Positions 8,927 through 18,052 of a DNA stretch of 34,399 nt are shown one piece after another. Every line of letters begins with the position of its first letter. Position 1 is the stretch's first letter. This DNA comes from Chitinophagaceae bacterium UBA4407. GTDB taxonomy: Bacteria > Bacteroidota > Bacteroidia > Chitinophagales > Chitinophagaceae. The DNA lies in NCBI GenBank assembly GCA_002390845.1, contig DGQT01000030.1, positions 1 through 34,399 on the forward strand. The letters are read 5' to 3'. Both the position numbers and the translations under genes were made by a program. The notes beneath the pieces are model-generated. The model saw only the letters and a list, made by a program, of their open reading frames with translations, made no database searches and had not been told where the DNA came from.

Positions 8927-10267
8927 TTAGGTGTTATACGGAATTTTTATCTCTACTCTTGTACCGGCATTTTTTCCGGCATCGTCTGTAAGATCAAGTG
9001 TAATAATATGTGCGTTGTGCTGCATCATGGCTATCCTGTTATAATTGATTTCTGCAGCACGGGATATATGCCCGCCAAACGTAGTTTCTTTTAAGCCCGC
9101 AGCTGCTTTTCGTCCAATACCATTGTCTTCAATAACAAAAAGCAGGTATTCATACTGGTTGAGCATTTTAATTTTAAGCACACCGGGTGTATTCATTTTT
9201 ACAAGGCCGTGCAATACGGCATTTTCTACATAAGGCTGTAGCAGCATGCCGGGTATTTCTGTATTTTGCCGGTCAATTGTTTCATCGATCTCTATTGTGT
9301 ACGTAAATGTATTTTCAAAACGCAGTTGCTCAAGATCAAGGTAGTAAGCCAGCGCTTTTATTTCATCTGCAACAGTAACAGTTTCGTTAACGGAATTTTC
9401 TAAAACCTGGCGTATAAGCTTTGAGAACTTAGACATATAACTTAATGCAGCTTTGGTTTCTTTCTGCATTATAAAATGTTGAATTGAGTTTAGTGCATTG
9501 AAAAGAAAATGCGGATCCATTTGTGCTCTTAGCGCCCTTGAGCGCAGCACTCCGTTTATAATTTCAATTTCTGCCTGCTGCATTTTAATCGACGCATTTT
9601 GCTGTTCAAGCAACCGGTTTTTTTCCTGAATAATATTGTTTTTATTTTTTGTATGCAACAGGCTTTCTGCAAGTCTTTTTTCATTTTTAAGGTTTAACTG
9701 CATCAGGTATAAGAATGCAAGCACAAAAAAGATTATTGTAACGGCCCCCCGGTAAACAACCAGTTCGGCATTATCAAATTGGTTGTCAAATTTTATTTCC
9801 GGGTACCGGGGAATTAAACCTGTTACATAGTCAAACACTAAAAAACATAAAAGTATCCAGGCAACGCCTATCCACATCTTTACGGGTTCTGTTACCTGGA
9901 AGAATATTACCGGGCAGAGTATGAGAACAATTAAGGTAAAACGGTTGCTGATATTAGGGCTATCAGTAAGCAACCCCGCAACAATAATATTAAACAATGG
10001 TGCTGATACAACCAGCAACCAGCGGGCTGCATTATACGCTCTTAAACGGTTAAGAATAATGGAAAACAGGTACACAAAAAGCGACAAAATAAAAATTGCA
10101 TATATAAAGGGTATTTTAATGAACGCAAACCCTGTTACAAATGCAAAAATTGCAGCAAAAAAGGCAAACCTGTTGGTAAGAACCACCTTTTTTTTCATCT
10201 CGCTGGTGAGCTCCCGGTGTACGCCGGTGTAAGAAACTGTATCCCATATATTTTTTAATGCATTCAT
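8927..10267 (-). CDS. LytS-type sensor histidine kinase
   Basis: A 446-aa kinase with a membrane domain (about residues 28-210, roughly six hydrophobic segments, last near 175-195), then a coiled-coil linker (about 200-240). The His_kinase domain has QMDPHFLFNALNSIQ with His253, N-box Asn349 in QPYVENAVLHG, and Asp381 in EDNGIGRKAA, so the kinase looks intact. It starts 3 bp after the stop of the 580-aa gene and is followed by the response regulator at 10 bp, so the three are one operon. It has no large extracellular sensor domain and may rely on its membrane part or on the upstream SBP-domain protein. Confidence 0.93.
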   Translation of the reverse strand: MNALKNIWDTVSYTGVHRELTSEMKKKVVLTNRFAFFAAIFAFVTGFAFIKIPFIYAIFILSLFVYLFSIILNRLRAYNAARWLLVVSAPLFNIIVAGLLTDSPNISNRFTLIVLILCPVIFFQVTEPVKMWIGVAWILLCFLVFDYVTGLIPRYPEIKFDNQFDNAELVVYRGAVTIIFFVLAFLYLMQLNLKNEKRLAESLLHTKNKNNIIQEKNRLLEQQNASIKMQQAEIEIINGVLRSRALRAQMDPHFLFNALNSIQHFIMQKETKAALSYMSKFSKLIRQVLENSVNETVTVADEIKALAYYLDLEQLRFENTFTYTIEIDETIDRQNTEIPGMLLQPYVENAVLHGLVKMNTPGVLKIKMLNQYEYLLFVIEDNGIGRKAAAGLKETTFGGHISRAAEINYNRIAMMQHNAHIITLDLTDDAGKNAGTRVEIKIPYNT

Positions 10268-10270
10268 AAT

Positions 10271-12013
10271 TTAAAATACACCCGGAACAAGGATCGTTGT
10301 AAATATATTTTCGAGAACCACGCTTTGTACTGCAATCTTTCTTGCTTTATTATAATTAAGTAACTCTATATGAGACAACACCAACTTAAATGCCTCAGAA
10401 CCTGCTGTATTGTTTAATTTATCCATAGTACCGGGTTCAAAGTTCTTTACATTGCTGTTATACTCAATCACTACTTTCATATCGCTTTCAACTCTTTCGA
10501 AAGTAATTTTTATAAACCCCTTTCCGCTATCGTTGGTAAGTACATGCTGGTACAGGGCCAACTCGGCAAAAGGGTATATCAGCATAGAAGGTATTTCAGC
10601 AAGCAATGCTGATGGCTCTTTTGGTGGCAGCAGCGCATACGTAAATTTATACTGAAACCTTATCTGCTCCAGCTCCAGGTACTGTTGCAGCATTTTTATT
10701 TCCTTATCAACAGATATGGTGAGTGAAGATGCATTTGATAATATTAACCGAAGGTGCCGGGAAAAAGCGGTGATATAACCCAATGCATTCTTTTTATCAT
10801 CCATCGTTACAAAATATTGAATGGCGTTCATTGAGTTAAAAACAAGGTGCGGGTTCATCTGCGCAAGCAATACTTTGGTTTCTAATTTTTTATTGATAAC
10901 CTCAATTTCTTCCTTTTGCTTTAAGATAATATCATTTCTCTGCTGTAATAATTTTACAAATTTTTGCTTCACTTTATATCTGCCATACAGAATTACAATA
11001 ATTAAAACGGCAATAGTAATACCAGCAATAACCGAGTTTTGAATTACCTTATCCTGCTGCATTTGCAAGGCAGACGCAACAAGTGTTTTTGAAACAATCT
11101 CCTTTTCCAGCGTAAGCATTTCGTTATCGTTTTGGGCAGTGCGCAAACTATCCGGCAGCGATGCTTTAAAGATGAGATCGGTAACCTGGCTCCCTAAATA
11201 TTTCTTTACAATACCGGCAGAAAAAGAAGCAAATGCAGGGCTGTTGAAATATTCATTTACAGGCTCGTCCCAATCGCTGGCTTTAGGATAAATTCCTGCG
11301 AAACCTTCTCTTCTGCTGGTAAGCACTACCTGCCTTTTTACCTTTATACCTTTTTGCAAACCCATTACATATATCGAAAGCGGCACATACCCGAATGAGT
11401 TGGTATTTTCAGAAATTTTTTCCATTACTGCATAATCATCAAATTCATTATTTACTTTAAGGCCTTTATAAAAATTATTACGGATTGTATAAATATCCTG
11501 CTCCATCATGGTAGTTGCCATGGTGTAAGCTGTTTTTCCGTTAAGGTTTTTAATAAATGCCTCATTGCTTTCATAAAGAGGCTGGCTTGCATCGGTAACA
11601 ATAATATTTACATCTGGCATATAGGCAGGTGTAAACTTTACTTCTTTTTTTCTTTCGTCTGTTATTGAAAAATAACTCCAGCCAAAAACTGCACTCTTTT
11701 TTGTTTTAGCTATGTAAGGATATATGTTTTCAAATGATTTTGCATCTACCCAGTTTACAGTAAGTTCAATCTTATATTTTTTTCGCAGGTAACTTACAAA
11801 AGACTCCATAATCTCGTACTCCACGCCGGCAATACCCTTTCCGTTGCGGTATATAAATGGATTAATATCGTACCATAAAGCAGAGATCGTTCCTTTACCG
11901 TTGCGAAGCGTTTTCTCCCAACTGTCTGCAGGAATATCACCGGGGTCAAAATTTTGTGAAAAGCTCAAAAAAAACGAACCCACCAGGATGGTTATCAGTA
12001 ACACATGTTTCAT
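10271..12013 (-). CDS. SBP-domain LytS-like protein with degenerate kinase domain
   Basis: A 580-aa protein with a signal peptide (1-19), a periplasmic type-II solute-binding domain like SBP_bac_3 (about 30-290), a membrane helix (about 327-345), a short coiled coil and a LytS-like cytoplasmic domain. The phospho-acceptor segment QMNPHLVFNSMN keeps His389. The ATP-binding part looks broken: the N-box reads YPFAELALYQHV with Leu485 in place of Asn, and the usual EDNGIG reads EYNSNV, with Tyr518 replacing the adenine-contacting Asp. This suggests a pseudokinase that senses a small molecule and acts through its intact operon neighbour, perhaps as a heterodimer or phospho-acceptor in trans. The domain call is firm; the mechanism is inference. 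Confidence 0.88.
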   Translation of the reverse strand: MKHVLLITILVGSFFLSFSQNFDPGDIPADSWEKTLRNGKGTISALWYDINPFIYRNGKGIAGVEYEIMESFVSYLRKKYKIELTVNWVDAKSFENIYPYIAKTKKSAVFGWSYFSITDERKKEVKFTPAYMPDVNIIVTDASQPLYESNEAFIKNLNGKTAYTMATTMMEQDIYTIRNNFYKGLKVNNEFDDYAVMEKISENTNSFGYVPLSIYVMGLQKGIKVKRQVVLTSRREGFAGIYPKASDWDEPVNEYFNSPAFASFSAGIVKKYLGSQVTDLIFKASLPDSLRTAQNDNEMLTLEKEIVSKTLVASALQMQQDKVIQNSVIAGITIAVLIIVILYGRYKVKQKFVKLLQQRNDIILKQKEEIEVINKKLETKVLLAQMNPHLVFNSMNAIQYFVTMDDKKNALGYITAFSRHLRLILSNASSLTISVDKEIKMLQQYLELEQIRFQYKFTYALLPPKEPSALLAEIPSMLIYPFAELALYQHVLTNDSGKGFIKITFERVESDMKVVIEYNSNVKNFEPGTMDKLNNTAGSEAFKLVLSHIELLNYNKARKIAVQSVVLENIFTTILVPGVF

Positions 12014-12130
12014 TAAAAATAAAAATACCCTTTATTATTTGCCCCTTTTTCAGATTACATGAAACAGCTTTTTAACTTTATGAAACCCGGGTTTCACTTA
12101 ACGGATTTAGGATGGCTGTTTGTAAAAAAG

Positions 12131-12380
12131 AGATTTTTATGGTGAGCAATACTGCTATAAGCGGCTGTGGTTGTGTCACTCACTTGTACGGTTATACCAA
12201 TATGCGGCATTGTGCAACAACTTCATTTGAATAAAGCATTTTAAACGTGTAACCCGTTAGCTGCAGCAGATTAATCGGTACCTGTAATACAGGTTGCATA
12301 TTGCCCACTGGCGAACCATACGTAAAAGTGAGTGACACAACCAAAGCATAATAGTAGCAATGCAGGTAAGATCATAAATA
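12131..12380. repeat. Palindromic element copy E6 (two arms, variant core)
   Basis: Both arms carry the second core variant: GTTGTGTCACTCACTTGTAC at 12170-12189 and GTAAAAGTGAGTGACACAAC at 12322-12341. Outer parts are weaker (GCATAATAGTAGCAATGCAG on the right). It sits in the 454-bp divergent region between the sensor operon (start 12013) and the GNAT gene (start 12468), so it separates two promoter regions. I see nothing else definite in that gap. Confidence 0.85.
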
Positions 12381-12467
12381 TTTGTGCACTGCTTACAATG
12401 GCTGGAAGAATAAACGGCGAATCTGTAAAGAGAAAAATGGGGTACTTTTAAAAAAAATTACAAAGCA

Positions 12468-12989
12468 ATGAACCTGAATTTCATTCCTTTTCCAACACTT
12501 ACAACAGAGCGTTTAATATTACGCCGCATGAATATTACAGATCAGAATGAAATATTTTTTCTTCGTTCAAATGAAAATATTTTAGAATTTATTGATATAC
12601 CCAAAGCCGAAACGGTTGATGATGCGATAAAATTTATTGAGAAAATAAATAATAATATTGAAGCGAATGAATCGATCATGTGGGCCATAACGCTTAAAGA
12701 AAATAACACCCTGGTTGGAACAATTTGTTTTTGGAATATTGATGCAGAAAACAAGAAAGCTGAAATTGGATATATGTTACATCCTCAATTTCAGGGCAAA
12801 GGAATTATGCAGGAAGCAGTTGAAAAAGTTATTGACTATGGTTTTGCAACAATACAACTGAGCTTGGTTGTTGCAGACTTTCACGAAAAGAATCTACGCT
12901 CATTAAAACTACTTGAAAAGAATGGTTTTATTTACGAAACCAAAAGCGGTGATTACCTGGTTTATTCCTTACAAAAAACTAATCCATAA
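12468..12989 (+). CDS. GNAT family N-acetyltransferase (RimJ/RimL-like)
   Basis: A 173-aa cytoplasmic acetyltransferase. It has the Acetyltransf_3 layout: TTERLILRRMNITDQNEIFFLRSN at the N-terminus, AEIGYMLHPQFQGKGIMQEAVEKVIDYGF with the acetyl-CoA-binding Q-x-G-x-G/I-like loop (residues about 107-112), and NLRSLKLLEKNGF near the end. Such enzymes acetylate protein N-termini, amino acids or small amines; the substrate is unknown. Its 3' end overlaps the convergent Rieske gene by 11 bp. Confidence 0.9.
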   Translation: MNLNFIPFPTLTTERLILRRMNITDQNEIFFLRSNENILEFIDIPKAETVDDAIKFIEKINNNIEANESIMWAITLKENNTLVGTICFWNIDAENKKAEIGYMLHPQFQGKGIMQEAVEKVIDYGFATIQLSLVVADFHEKNLRSLKLLEKNGFIYETKSGDYLVYSLQKTNP

Positions 12990-14061
12990 ACGCTGCAATC
13001 AAAGAATGAAAATGATGCGTTCCTTGTTCCCTTGTTACCGAATAGCGCCCATGATTATAAAATCTTGAGCGTATTCCCTTCTGAACATTCTGCACTACTT
13101 CTTCATCTTCCAGCTCAACGGAATCGAGCCCAGAACCTGCGCCGGTATTGAGTTTGCTTTCATCTGAGACATAAGTGATAAAAGAGACTTTACACTCACC
13201 CTCACTTACAGGCTCAACAATATTTACAGACAAACCCCATGGATAAAAATTAAACATCATATTCGGAAATACCCAGAAATAATATGCTGCCACTTCTTTA
13301 CCAAAATCAGGCGAAGTTTCAGGAAGATCAAAACATACATCGCCTTTTTTTCCAATGCCCAGTTGCAGGTTTGAATATTTGAAAATTTCGGTAGTGTATT
13401 CACCAAAATCCAACACTGCATTTAAACCCGCATGCACAAAGGGAATATGAAAACCTTCCAGGTAATTTTCGCAATACAATGCCCAGTTTGCTTTAACATT
13501 AAACTGCTGCGATAAATCTTCCCTGTAATGCAACGCATCAACATTAAACCATTCCATCCGTTGCATCATGTCAGCAAAAAAATCTGAAACTGCAAAACCA
13601 GGTTGCAGGTTGGTGAATAATAATTTACCCCATTTAAATAAAGGCAGTTGCTTAAGGTTATCTTCTTCAGTTGGAAAGTTTTGCACTTCTTTAAACTCCG
13701 GCATTGAAACAAAACTTCCATCAAGTCCGAACAATCTTCCATGATATTTACAACGCAACTGGTTTAACTTGCAGGCTTCATAAACAACCAGATTACCGCG
13801 ATGCGTGCAAACATTGCTCATGCAATACAACTGTCCGTTTTTATCTCTTGTTAAAAGCAAAGGTTCATTTAAATAATGCTCCAGCAATATAAATGGGTAT
13901 GCACTGCCACCATCTTTTACACGATCGGTATCACCAATAAATTGCCAGGATGGAGCAAAGATTTTTTCTTTGGATATTTCCAAACGTTCAGCGCTGGTGT
14001 AGTATTCTGTAGAGAGTGTTTTGGCTTTTGAAATATCTGCGTCAATAAAAAACTTACCCAT
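12979..14061 (-). CDS. Rieske non-heme iron oxygenase, alpha subunit
   Basis: A 360-aa protein. Rieske [2Fe-2S] ligands are Cys85/His87 (VCTHRGN) and Cys104/His107 (LRCKYHGR), with C-x-H-x16-C-x2-H spacing. The catalytic domain has ENYLEGFHIPFVH with iron ligands His205 and His210; a third carboxylate may be Asp319 in ELEDEEVVQ. The C-terminal RSRFYNHGRYSVTREQGTHHFH stretch resembles the choline-monooxygenase/GbcA-like branch rather than classical arene dioxygenases. No reductase, ferredoxin or beta subunit is next to it, so electron donors must come from elsewhere. Substrate not determinable here. Confidence 0.88.
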   Translation of the reverse strand: MGKFFIDADISKAKTLSTEYYTSAERLEISKEKIFAPSWQFIGDTDRVKDGGSAYPFILLEHYLNEPLLLTRDKNGQLYCMSNVCTHRGNLVVYEACKLNQLRCKYHGRLFGLDGSFVSMPEFKEVQNFPTEEDNLKQLPLFKWGKLLFTNLQPGFAVSDFFADMMQRMEWFNVDALHYREDLSQQFNVKANWALYCENYLEGFHIPFVHAGLNAVLDFGEYTTEIFKYSNLQLGIGKKGDVCFDLPETSPDFGKEVAAYYFWVFPNMMFNFYPWGLSVNIVEPVSEGECKVSFITYVSDESKLNTGAGSGLDSVELEDEEVVQNVQKGIRSRFYNHGRYSVTREQGTHHFHSLIAAFMD

Positions 14062-14110
14062 CTGTAAAGAATTTATTTAAAGATATAAGTTTTACCATAC
14101 AGCGCTGAAT

Positions 14111-14286
14111 ACAGTTTTTTTTGAGCCGTGCTTTCAGGTGTTATGGCATCAACTGTTGCGTCGCACACTTATACGTTCTGAACAGCGGTCGACAGTCGAC
14201 GGTCAACGGTCGACCGAAGAATCAAAAAGCACAAGTGTGCGACGCAACTAAAGCTTCATAGCATTTCAATTGCCGGGCTCATAAAT
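14111..14286. repeat. Palindromic element copy E7 (reference two-arm copy)
   Basis: The most complete copy. Left arm: ACAGTTTTTTTTGAGCCG (14111-14128), GTTATGGCATCAACT, core GTTGCGTCGCACACTTATAC (14155-14174), then GTTCTGAAC. The loop holds a GGTCGAC-type simple repeat (14186-14216). Right arm: GCACAAGTGTGCGACGCAAC (14229-14248), TAAAGCTTCATAGCAT, TTGCCGGGCTCATAAA (to 14286). It ends 9 bp from the ctaA stop codon. The arms are imperfect reverse complements, and no protein is encoded. Confidence 0.9.
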
Positions 14287-14294
14287 TGTATTTA

Positions 14295-15350
14295 TTATTG
14301 TGCAGTTGGTCTTAAAATATAAATAACTGTAAGCATCGAAAGTAGCACCAACATTCCTGTTAACTGGTGCAGTTCTGCAAGCCATTCAAATACCCCAAAG
14401 TTACCTGCAACAATTGAAGTGCTGCTGAGTACGGTAGCAATACCAAGCACTACCTGCGATACAACCAAAATCAGTGGCCACTTTTTTGCTTTATTAAAAG
14501 CTGCTGAACGCATTTCTTTTCGTGCCTGCCACCACCAGATTATAACCAATACGAAAATAATATATGCCAGTGTACGGTGAATAAAATGAATAGTAATGGG
14601 GTTGTGTAAAATGCTTTCTGTAAACCCATCTTTAAAAAGATTATCTGGAATAAAAGCTCCATTAATCGTTGGCCATGTGGGTGCGGTATTCGCTGCTTTT
14701 AAGCCAGCCATAAAACAACCATACACCAATTGTACCAGCACTAACGCAAGAATATAAAAAGCAAACTTTCTTAACTTGTTATTCAAAACTTTTTCCTGTG
14801 CCGGTATCATTAAACTCAATGCAAAAATAAGTGTGTAACCTATCAGTAACATGGCTGCCATAAAATGAATGGCCAGGCGAAAATGATTTACATAAAGGTT
14901 CTCTTCATTAAGCCCGCTTTTAACCATGAGCCAGCCAATTAAACCCTGCATTCCGCCTAAAACAAAAAGCATGATCAACGGTGTGATCATCCATTTTTTA
15001 AAATAGCCCTTAATAAGAAACCAGAAAAACGGAATAAGAAAAACCATTCCCATTAACCTTGCCCACAGGCGATGAAACCACTCCCAGAAATAAATGAATT
15101 TAAAATCGCTGAGTGTAAAATCATGATTTAAATATTTATACTGCGCAATTTTCTGATAACCTGAAAACGCCTGCTGCCATTGCGTTTCGTTAAGCGGCGG
15201 CAATGCGCCCATCAACGGATCCCATTCTGTAATAGAAAGCCCTGAACCTGTAAGCCGCGTAATACCACCCAACAATACCTGCACTACCAGCATGCCTACA
15301 CCAATGAGCAGCCAATTGGCAATAATTTTACTATGTTTATCAATATCCAT
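14295..15350 (-). CDS. ctaA: Heme A synthase (COX15/CtaA)
   Basis: A 351-aa integral membrane protein with about eight hydrophobic helices. It has the family hallmark GGITRLTGSGLSITEWDPLMG (residues about 28-48) and helix-borne histidines for heme ligation, for example FWEWFHRLWAR, NHFRLAIHFM, IHFIHRTLAY and ELHQLTG. It converts heme O to heme A for aa3-type cytochrome oxidase at the inner membrane. No cyoE/ctaB or cox genes are adjacent. It is divergent from rnhB across a 154-bp gap (15351-15504) that lacks a palindromic element. Confidence 0.95.
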   Translation of the reverse strand: MDIDKHSKIIANWLLIGVGMLVVQVLLGGITRLTGSGLSITEWDPLMGALPPLNETQWQQAFSGYQKIAQYKYLNHDFTLSDFKFIYFWEWFHRLWARLMGMVFLIPFFWFLIKGYFKKWMITPLIMLFVLGGMQGLIGWLMVKSGLNEENLYVNHFRLAIHFMAAMLLIGYTLIFALSLMIPAQEKVLNNKLRKFAFYILALVLVQLVYGCFMAGLKAANTAPTWPTINGAFIPDNLFKDGFTESILHNPITIHFIHRTLAYIIFVLVIIWWWQARKEMRSAAFNKAKKWPLILVVSQVVLGIATVLSSTSIVAGNFGVFEWLAELHQLTGMLVLLSMLTVIYILRPTAQ

Positions 15351-15504
15351 CTTTTTGTTCTTTAAGAATGCAGTTGCTTTTACTAAAATATTTTATGCTA
15401 TTTACAAATAACCGTGTGCAAAGTTATCAGCAGAATATGAACAAATGTTTTTTGTAAAAAGTTTTAAAAAAATTACGGTTAGTTTGATATTCGCATTTCA
15501 TAAT

Positions 15505-16104
15505 ATGCTAAAGCCATTTTACCAGCAACAATTCATAGAAGCCGGTTGCGATGAAGCCGGACGCGGATGTTATGCAGGTCCTGTATTTGCGGCGGCTGTA
15601 ATACTTTCAAAAGATTTTTACCATCCTTTATTAAACGACAGTAAACAGGTTACAGAGCAAAACAGGAATACTTTAAAATTGTTCATCGAAACACATGCTG
15701 TTGCGTTTGCAGTTGCAATGATTGGTAACGACGAGATCGACCGCATTAATATATTAAAAGCATCTTTTAAAGCCATGCACAATGCTCTGGATGCATTAAA
15801 ACTACAGCCCGAATTGTTGCTGATTGATGGCAACCGTTTTACAGCGTATAAAAAAATTCCGCACCATTGTATTATAAAAGGCGACAGCATTTATGCAAGT
15901 ATTGCGGCTGCCAGTATTCTTGCAAAAACTTACCGCGATGATTACATGCGCCAACTGCATGAGGAATTTCCACAATACAACTGGAAAAAAAATAAAGGTT
16001 ACGGAACTGCTGAACACCGCAGCGCCATTGATAAATTTGGCTTGTGCAAATTTCACCGCAAGAGTTTTAATATTCAGCCGACTCAGGTAAAACTGCCTTT
16101 ATAG
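15505..16104 (+). CDS. rnhB: Ribonuclease HII
   Basis: A 199-aa protein with this start, which removes RNA from RNA-DNA hybrids and misincorporated ribonucleotides. Catalytic residues, numbered from the chosen start: Asp16/Glu17 in GCDEAGRGCYAGP, Asp108 in LLLIDGNRF and Asp127 in IKGDSIYASIAAASILAK. The C-terminal NKGYGTAEHRSAI segment is typical. An in-frame ATG at 15445 would add 20 residues (FFVKSFKKITV-type). The internal start is preferred because family members begin just before the DEAGRG motif, and a weak promoter-like TAGTTTG lies between the two ATGs. Confidence 0.93.
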   Translation: MLKPFYQQQFIEAGCDEAGRGCYAGPVFAAAVILSKDFYHPLLNDSKQVTEQNRNTLKLFIETHAVAFAVAMIGNDEIDRINILKASFKAMHNALDALKLQPELLLIDGNRFTAYKKIPHHCIIKGDSIYASIAAASILAKTYRDDYMRQLHEEFPQYNWKKNKGYGTAEHRSAIDKFGLCKFHRKSFNIQPTQVKLPL

Positions 16105-16122
16105 AACTGCTTTAATTGAACA

Positions 16123-16200
16123 TATTTTGAACCCAGCAATAGAATATGAATCGAACTTTTCTTGCGTCGCACACTTTTGCTGAATATCATTACTCAGTTT
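16123..16200. repeat. Palindromic element copy E8 (left arm)
   Basis: Outer end TATTTTGAACCCAGCAAT (from 16123), core CTTGCGTCGCACACTTTTGC (16161-16180), inner part to TACTCAG. No right arm. It lies in the 127-bp convergent gap between rnhB and the Mur ligase-like gene. Confidence 0.8.
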
Positions 16201-16231
16201 TCAACGGCCGCTGCATTTTATGAAAATTCGT

Positions 16232-17656
16232 TTAGTCTGCGGCTTGTAAATCCGCCCAAACTGTTTGTGCAAACTGTTCCAGCGAAGGGTCTCTTGCACC
16301 CATTAAAAGCAAAACACAATCATCCGTAAAATGGGGGTTTGCTACAGCAAAAAAATCATCACGGTTCTCTATAAAGAAAGCATGTTTACCCAAAGCTTTC
16401 AGATCATTGATCAAATCATTTGCTGAAATATCTTTTACAGCCGTGCCGCCTGCATAAAAAATCTCACTCATCCAAATCTCATCTTCAGGCCTTAATACTG
16501 CAGCCATCTCCTGAACAAAATCGTTTCGTAAAAACTTTGTGGGTGTGTATCCATGTGGCTGAAACCATGCAATTACTTTTGGTGCAATATACTTGCATGC
16601 TTCAATTGATGCTGCACATTTTGCCGGGTTGTGGGCATAATCATCAATAAGCCAAACACCTTTTTTGTAGCCCAATACCTGGTGCCTGCGGTAAATGCCT
16701 TCGTACTGTTGTAAAGCCTGTGCACAAACGGTTAGATCAACACCAAGCTGGCTGGCAACTGCAGTTGCTGCCAAAGCGTTTTCCATATTGTGTTTGCCAA
16801 CCTGGTTCAATTTAAATTCAACGCTGTTTATTTTGAAATAAGTGGTTAATCCCGTTTGTTTAAAATCAGTTGCAGTAAAGCCGGCAGCAGTGTGCAGATC
16901 TGTAGAAAAATCGTGTTGAATATTTTGCGATAACTGTTTTGCCAGCGGGTGCGAATGGTTTACTACAAACAGTTCTTTTGTATTCTTTTTAAAGGTTGCG
17001 AAAATATCCATCAGCACATCAATCTCTTTATGGTCTTTATCTACATTCAGCAACAACCCAACTTCAGGTTCGTACTGAACAATAGAGCCATCACTTTCAT
17101 CAGCTTCAATTACCAGCCATGCACCTTTTCCTGTTTTGGCGTTGCCAATTTTTCCTTCTTTAATAATGCTGGTTAAACCTGCCCCGCAGATAATGCCGGG
17201 CTGTAACCCTGCAAATTCAAGTATATTAAAAAGCATTGCTGTTGTGGTACTCTTGCCTGATGTGCCGCCTACTGCAATGGTTCTTTTGCTTTTTGCAATC
17301 AATGCTAAAAGCTCAGAACGTTTTATAATTGGTATATTAAGTTGCTTTGCTTTCTGTACTTCAAACACTGTGTCTTCAATCGCTGTGGATACCACAACCA
17401 ATTCTGTTGCTTCTGTTATACCTGAACCATCCTGCAAAAAGCATTGTATGCCTGCGGCTTCTAATTTTTCTTTTGTTTCGTTGTATTCGCCGGGTTTAAA
17501 ATAGCGGTCGCTGCCACTTACAGTTTTACCTTCACCGGCAAGCCATTGTGCAATAGCGCTCATACCTGTACCTGCTACGCCTATAAAAAAAATATTGTTG
17601 AAGCTGCTTACAGAATTTATCATGATGCAAATAAAAGAAATTAATGTTTGCTGCAA
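16232..17656 (-). CDS. MurC-like Mur ligase, stand-alone
   Basis: A 474-aa three-domain Mur ligase. The N-terminal dinucleotide-like fold has IFFIGVAGTGMSAIAQ. The ATP-binding P-loop is GGTSGKSTTT (130-139), differing from the usual MurC GTHGKTTT. The central EADESDGS resembles MurC, while DDYAHNPAK resembles MurE/FolC more than the MurC DDYGHHPTE. The N-domain type suggests a UDP-MurNAc-containing substrate and cytoplasmic wall synthesis or recycling. It is not in a division/cell-wall cluster and is probably a paralog, not the housekeeping MurC. An internal Met at 17623 (MINSVSSFNN) may be the true start. Family sure, substrate unsure. Confidence 0.8.
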   Translation of the reverse strand: MQQTLISFICIMINSVSSFNNIFFIGVAGTGMSAIAQWLAGEGKTVSGSDRYFKPGEYNETKEKLEAAGIQCFLQDGSGITEATELVVVSTAIEDTVFEVQKAKQLNIPIIKRSELLALIAKSKRTIAVGGTSGKSTTTAMLFNILEFAGLQPGIICGAGLTSIIKEGKIGNAKTGKGAWLVIEADESDGSIVQYEPEVGLLLNVDKDHKEIDVLMDIFATFKKNTKELFVVNHSHPLAKQLSQNIQHDFSTDLHTAAGFTATDFKQTGLTTYFKINSVEFKLNQVGKHNMENALAATAVASQLGVDLTVCAQALQQYEGIYRRHQVLGYKKGVWLIDDYAHNPAKCAASIEACKYIAPKVIAWFQPHGYTPTKFLRNDFVQEMAAVLRPEDEIWMSEIFYAGGTAVKDISANDLINDLKALGKHAFFIENRDDFFAVANPHFTDDCVLLLMGARDPSLEQFAQTVWADLQAAD

Positions 17657-17703
17657 TATGCTATTGTTTACATTTCAAATTTTCACCTGAAGGCATAAAC
17701 AAT

Positions 17704-17960
17704 ATTTTTTTGAAACCAGCAAAAGTACCCTGTGGCATCATCGTTGCGTCGCATTACGTTCATCGCCTGTACTGCTATTAAACTTTTACCGAAGCGAAAA
17801 TTTGAAATACACCCAATACAAACCAGGTTTTAAAATCTGCTGTACAATGGTTGCACAATAAACCAGGATGAATATTGTAAGCCTGCTGTTGCCAAAGGTT
17901 CTGAAAGTACAAGTGAGTGACACAAGGAACGATGCCCAATAATCTGTTGCCGGAAAAAAA
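17704..17960. repeat. Palindromic element copy E9 (two arms with different cores)
   Basis: The left arm has outer TTTTTTTGAAACCAGC, GTGGCATCATC and the third core variant GTTGCGTCGCATTACGTTC (17743-17761). The right arm has the second variant, GTACAAGTGAGTGACACAA (17907-17925), then GGAACGATGCCCAATAA and TTGCCGGAAAAAAA. It fills the middle of the 396-bp divergent gap between the Mur ligase and the SRPBCC/GyrI gene. I see nothing else definite in that gap. Confidence 0.82.
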
Positions 17961-18052
17961 TCCTGTATTTGCAAATACTTCTATAAAAAATTTATGAAAG
18001 GTTAAGTTGGGTTACTATTCACTATTTTGCACTTCTTACAATTTTTAGCAGT

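Noticed and set aside
14111..14286. Elements as ordinary intrinsic terminators
   Set aside because: The palindromes end in A-runs, not U-tracts, on either strand; the only classical terminator found is at 26641-26670.
17136..17504. 122-aa open frame on the plus strand opposite the Mur ligase
   Set aside because: Shadow of a strongly supported gene in the other strand.
17786..17974. 62-aa minus-strand frame
   Set aside because: Lies in palindromic element E9 and translates its arms; no independent support.
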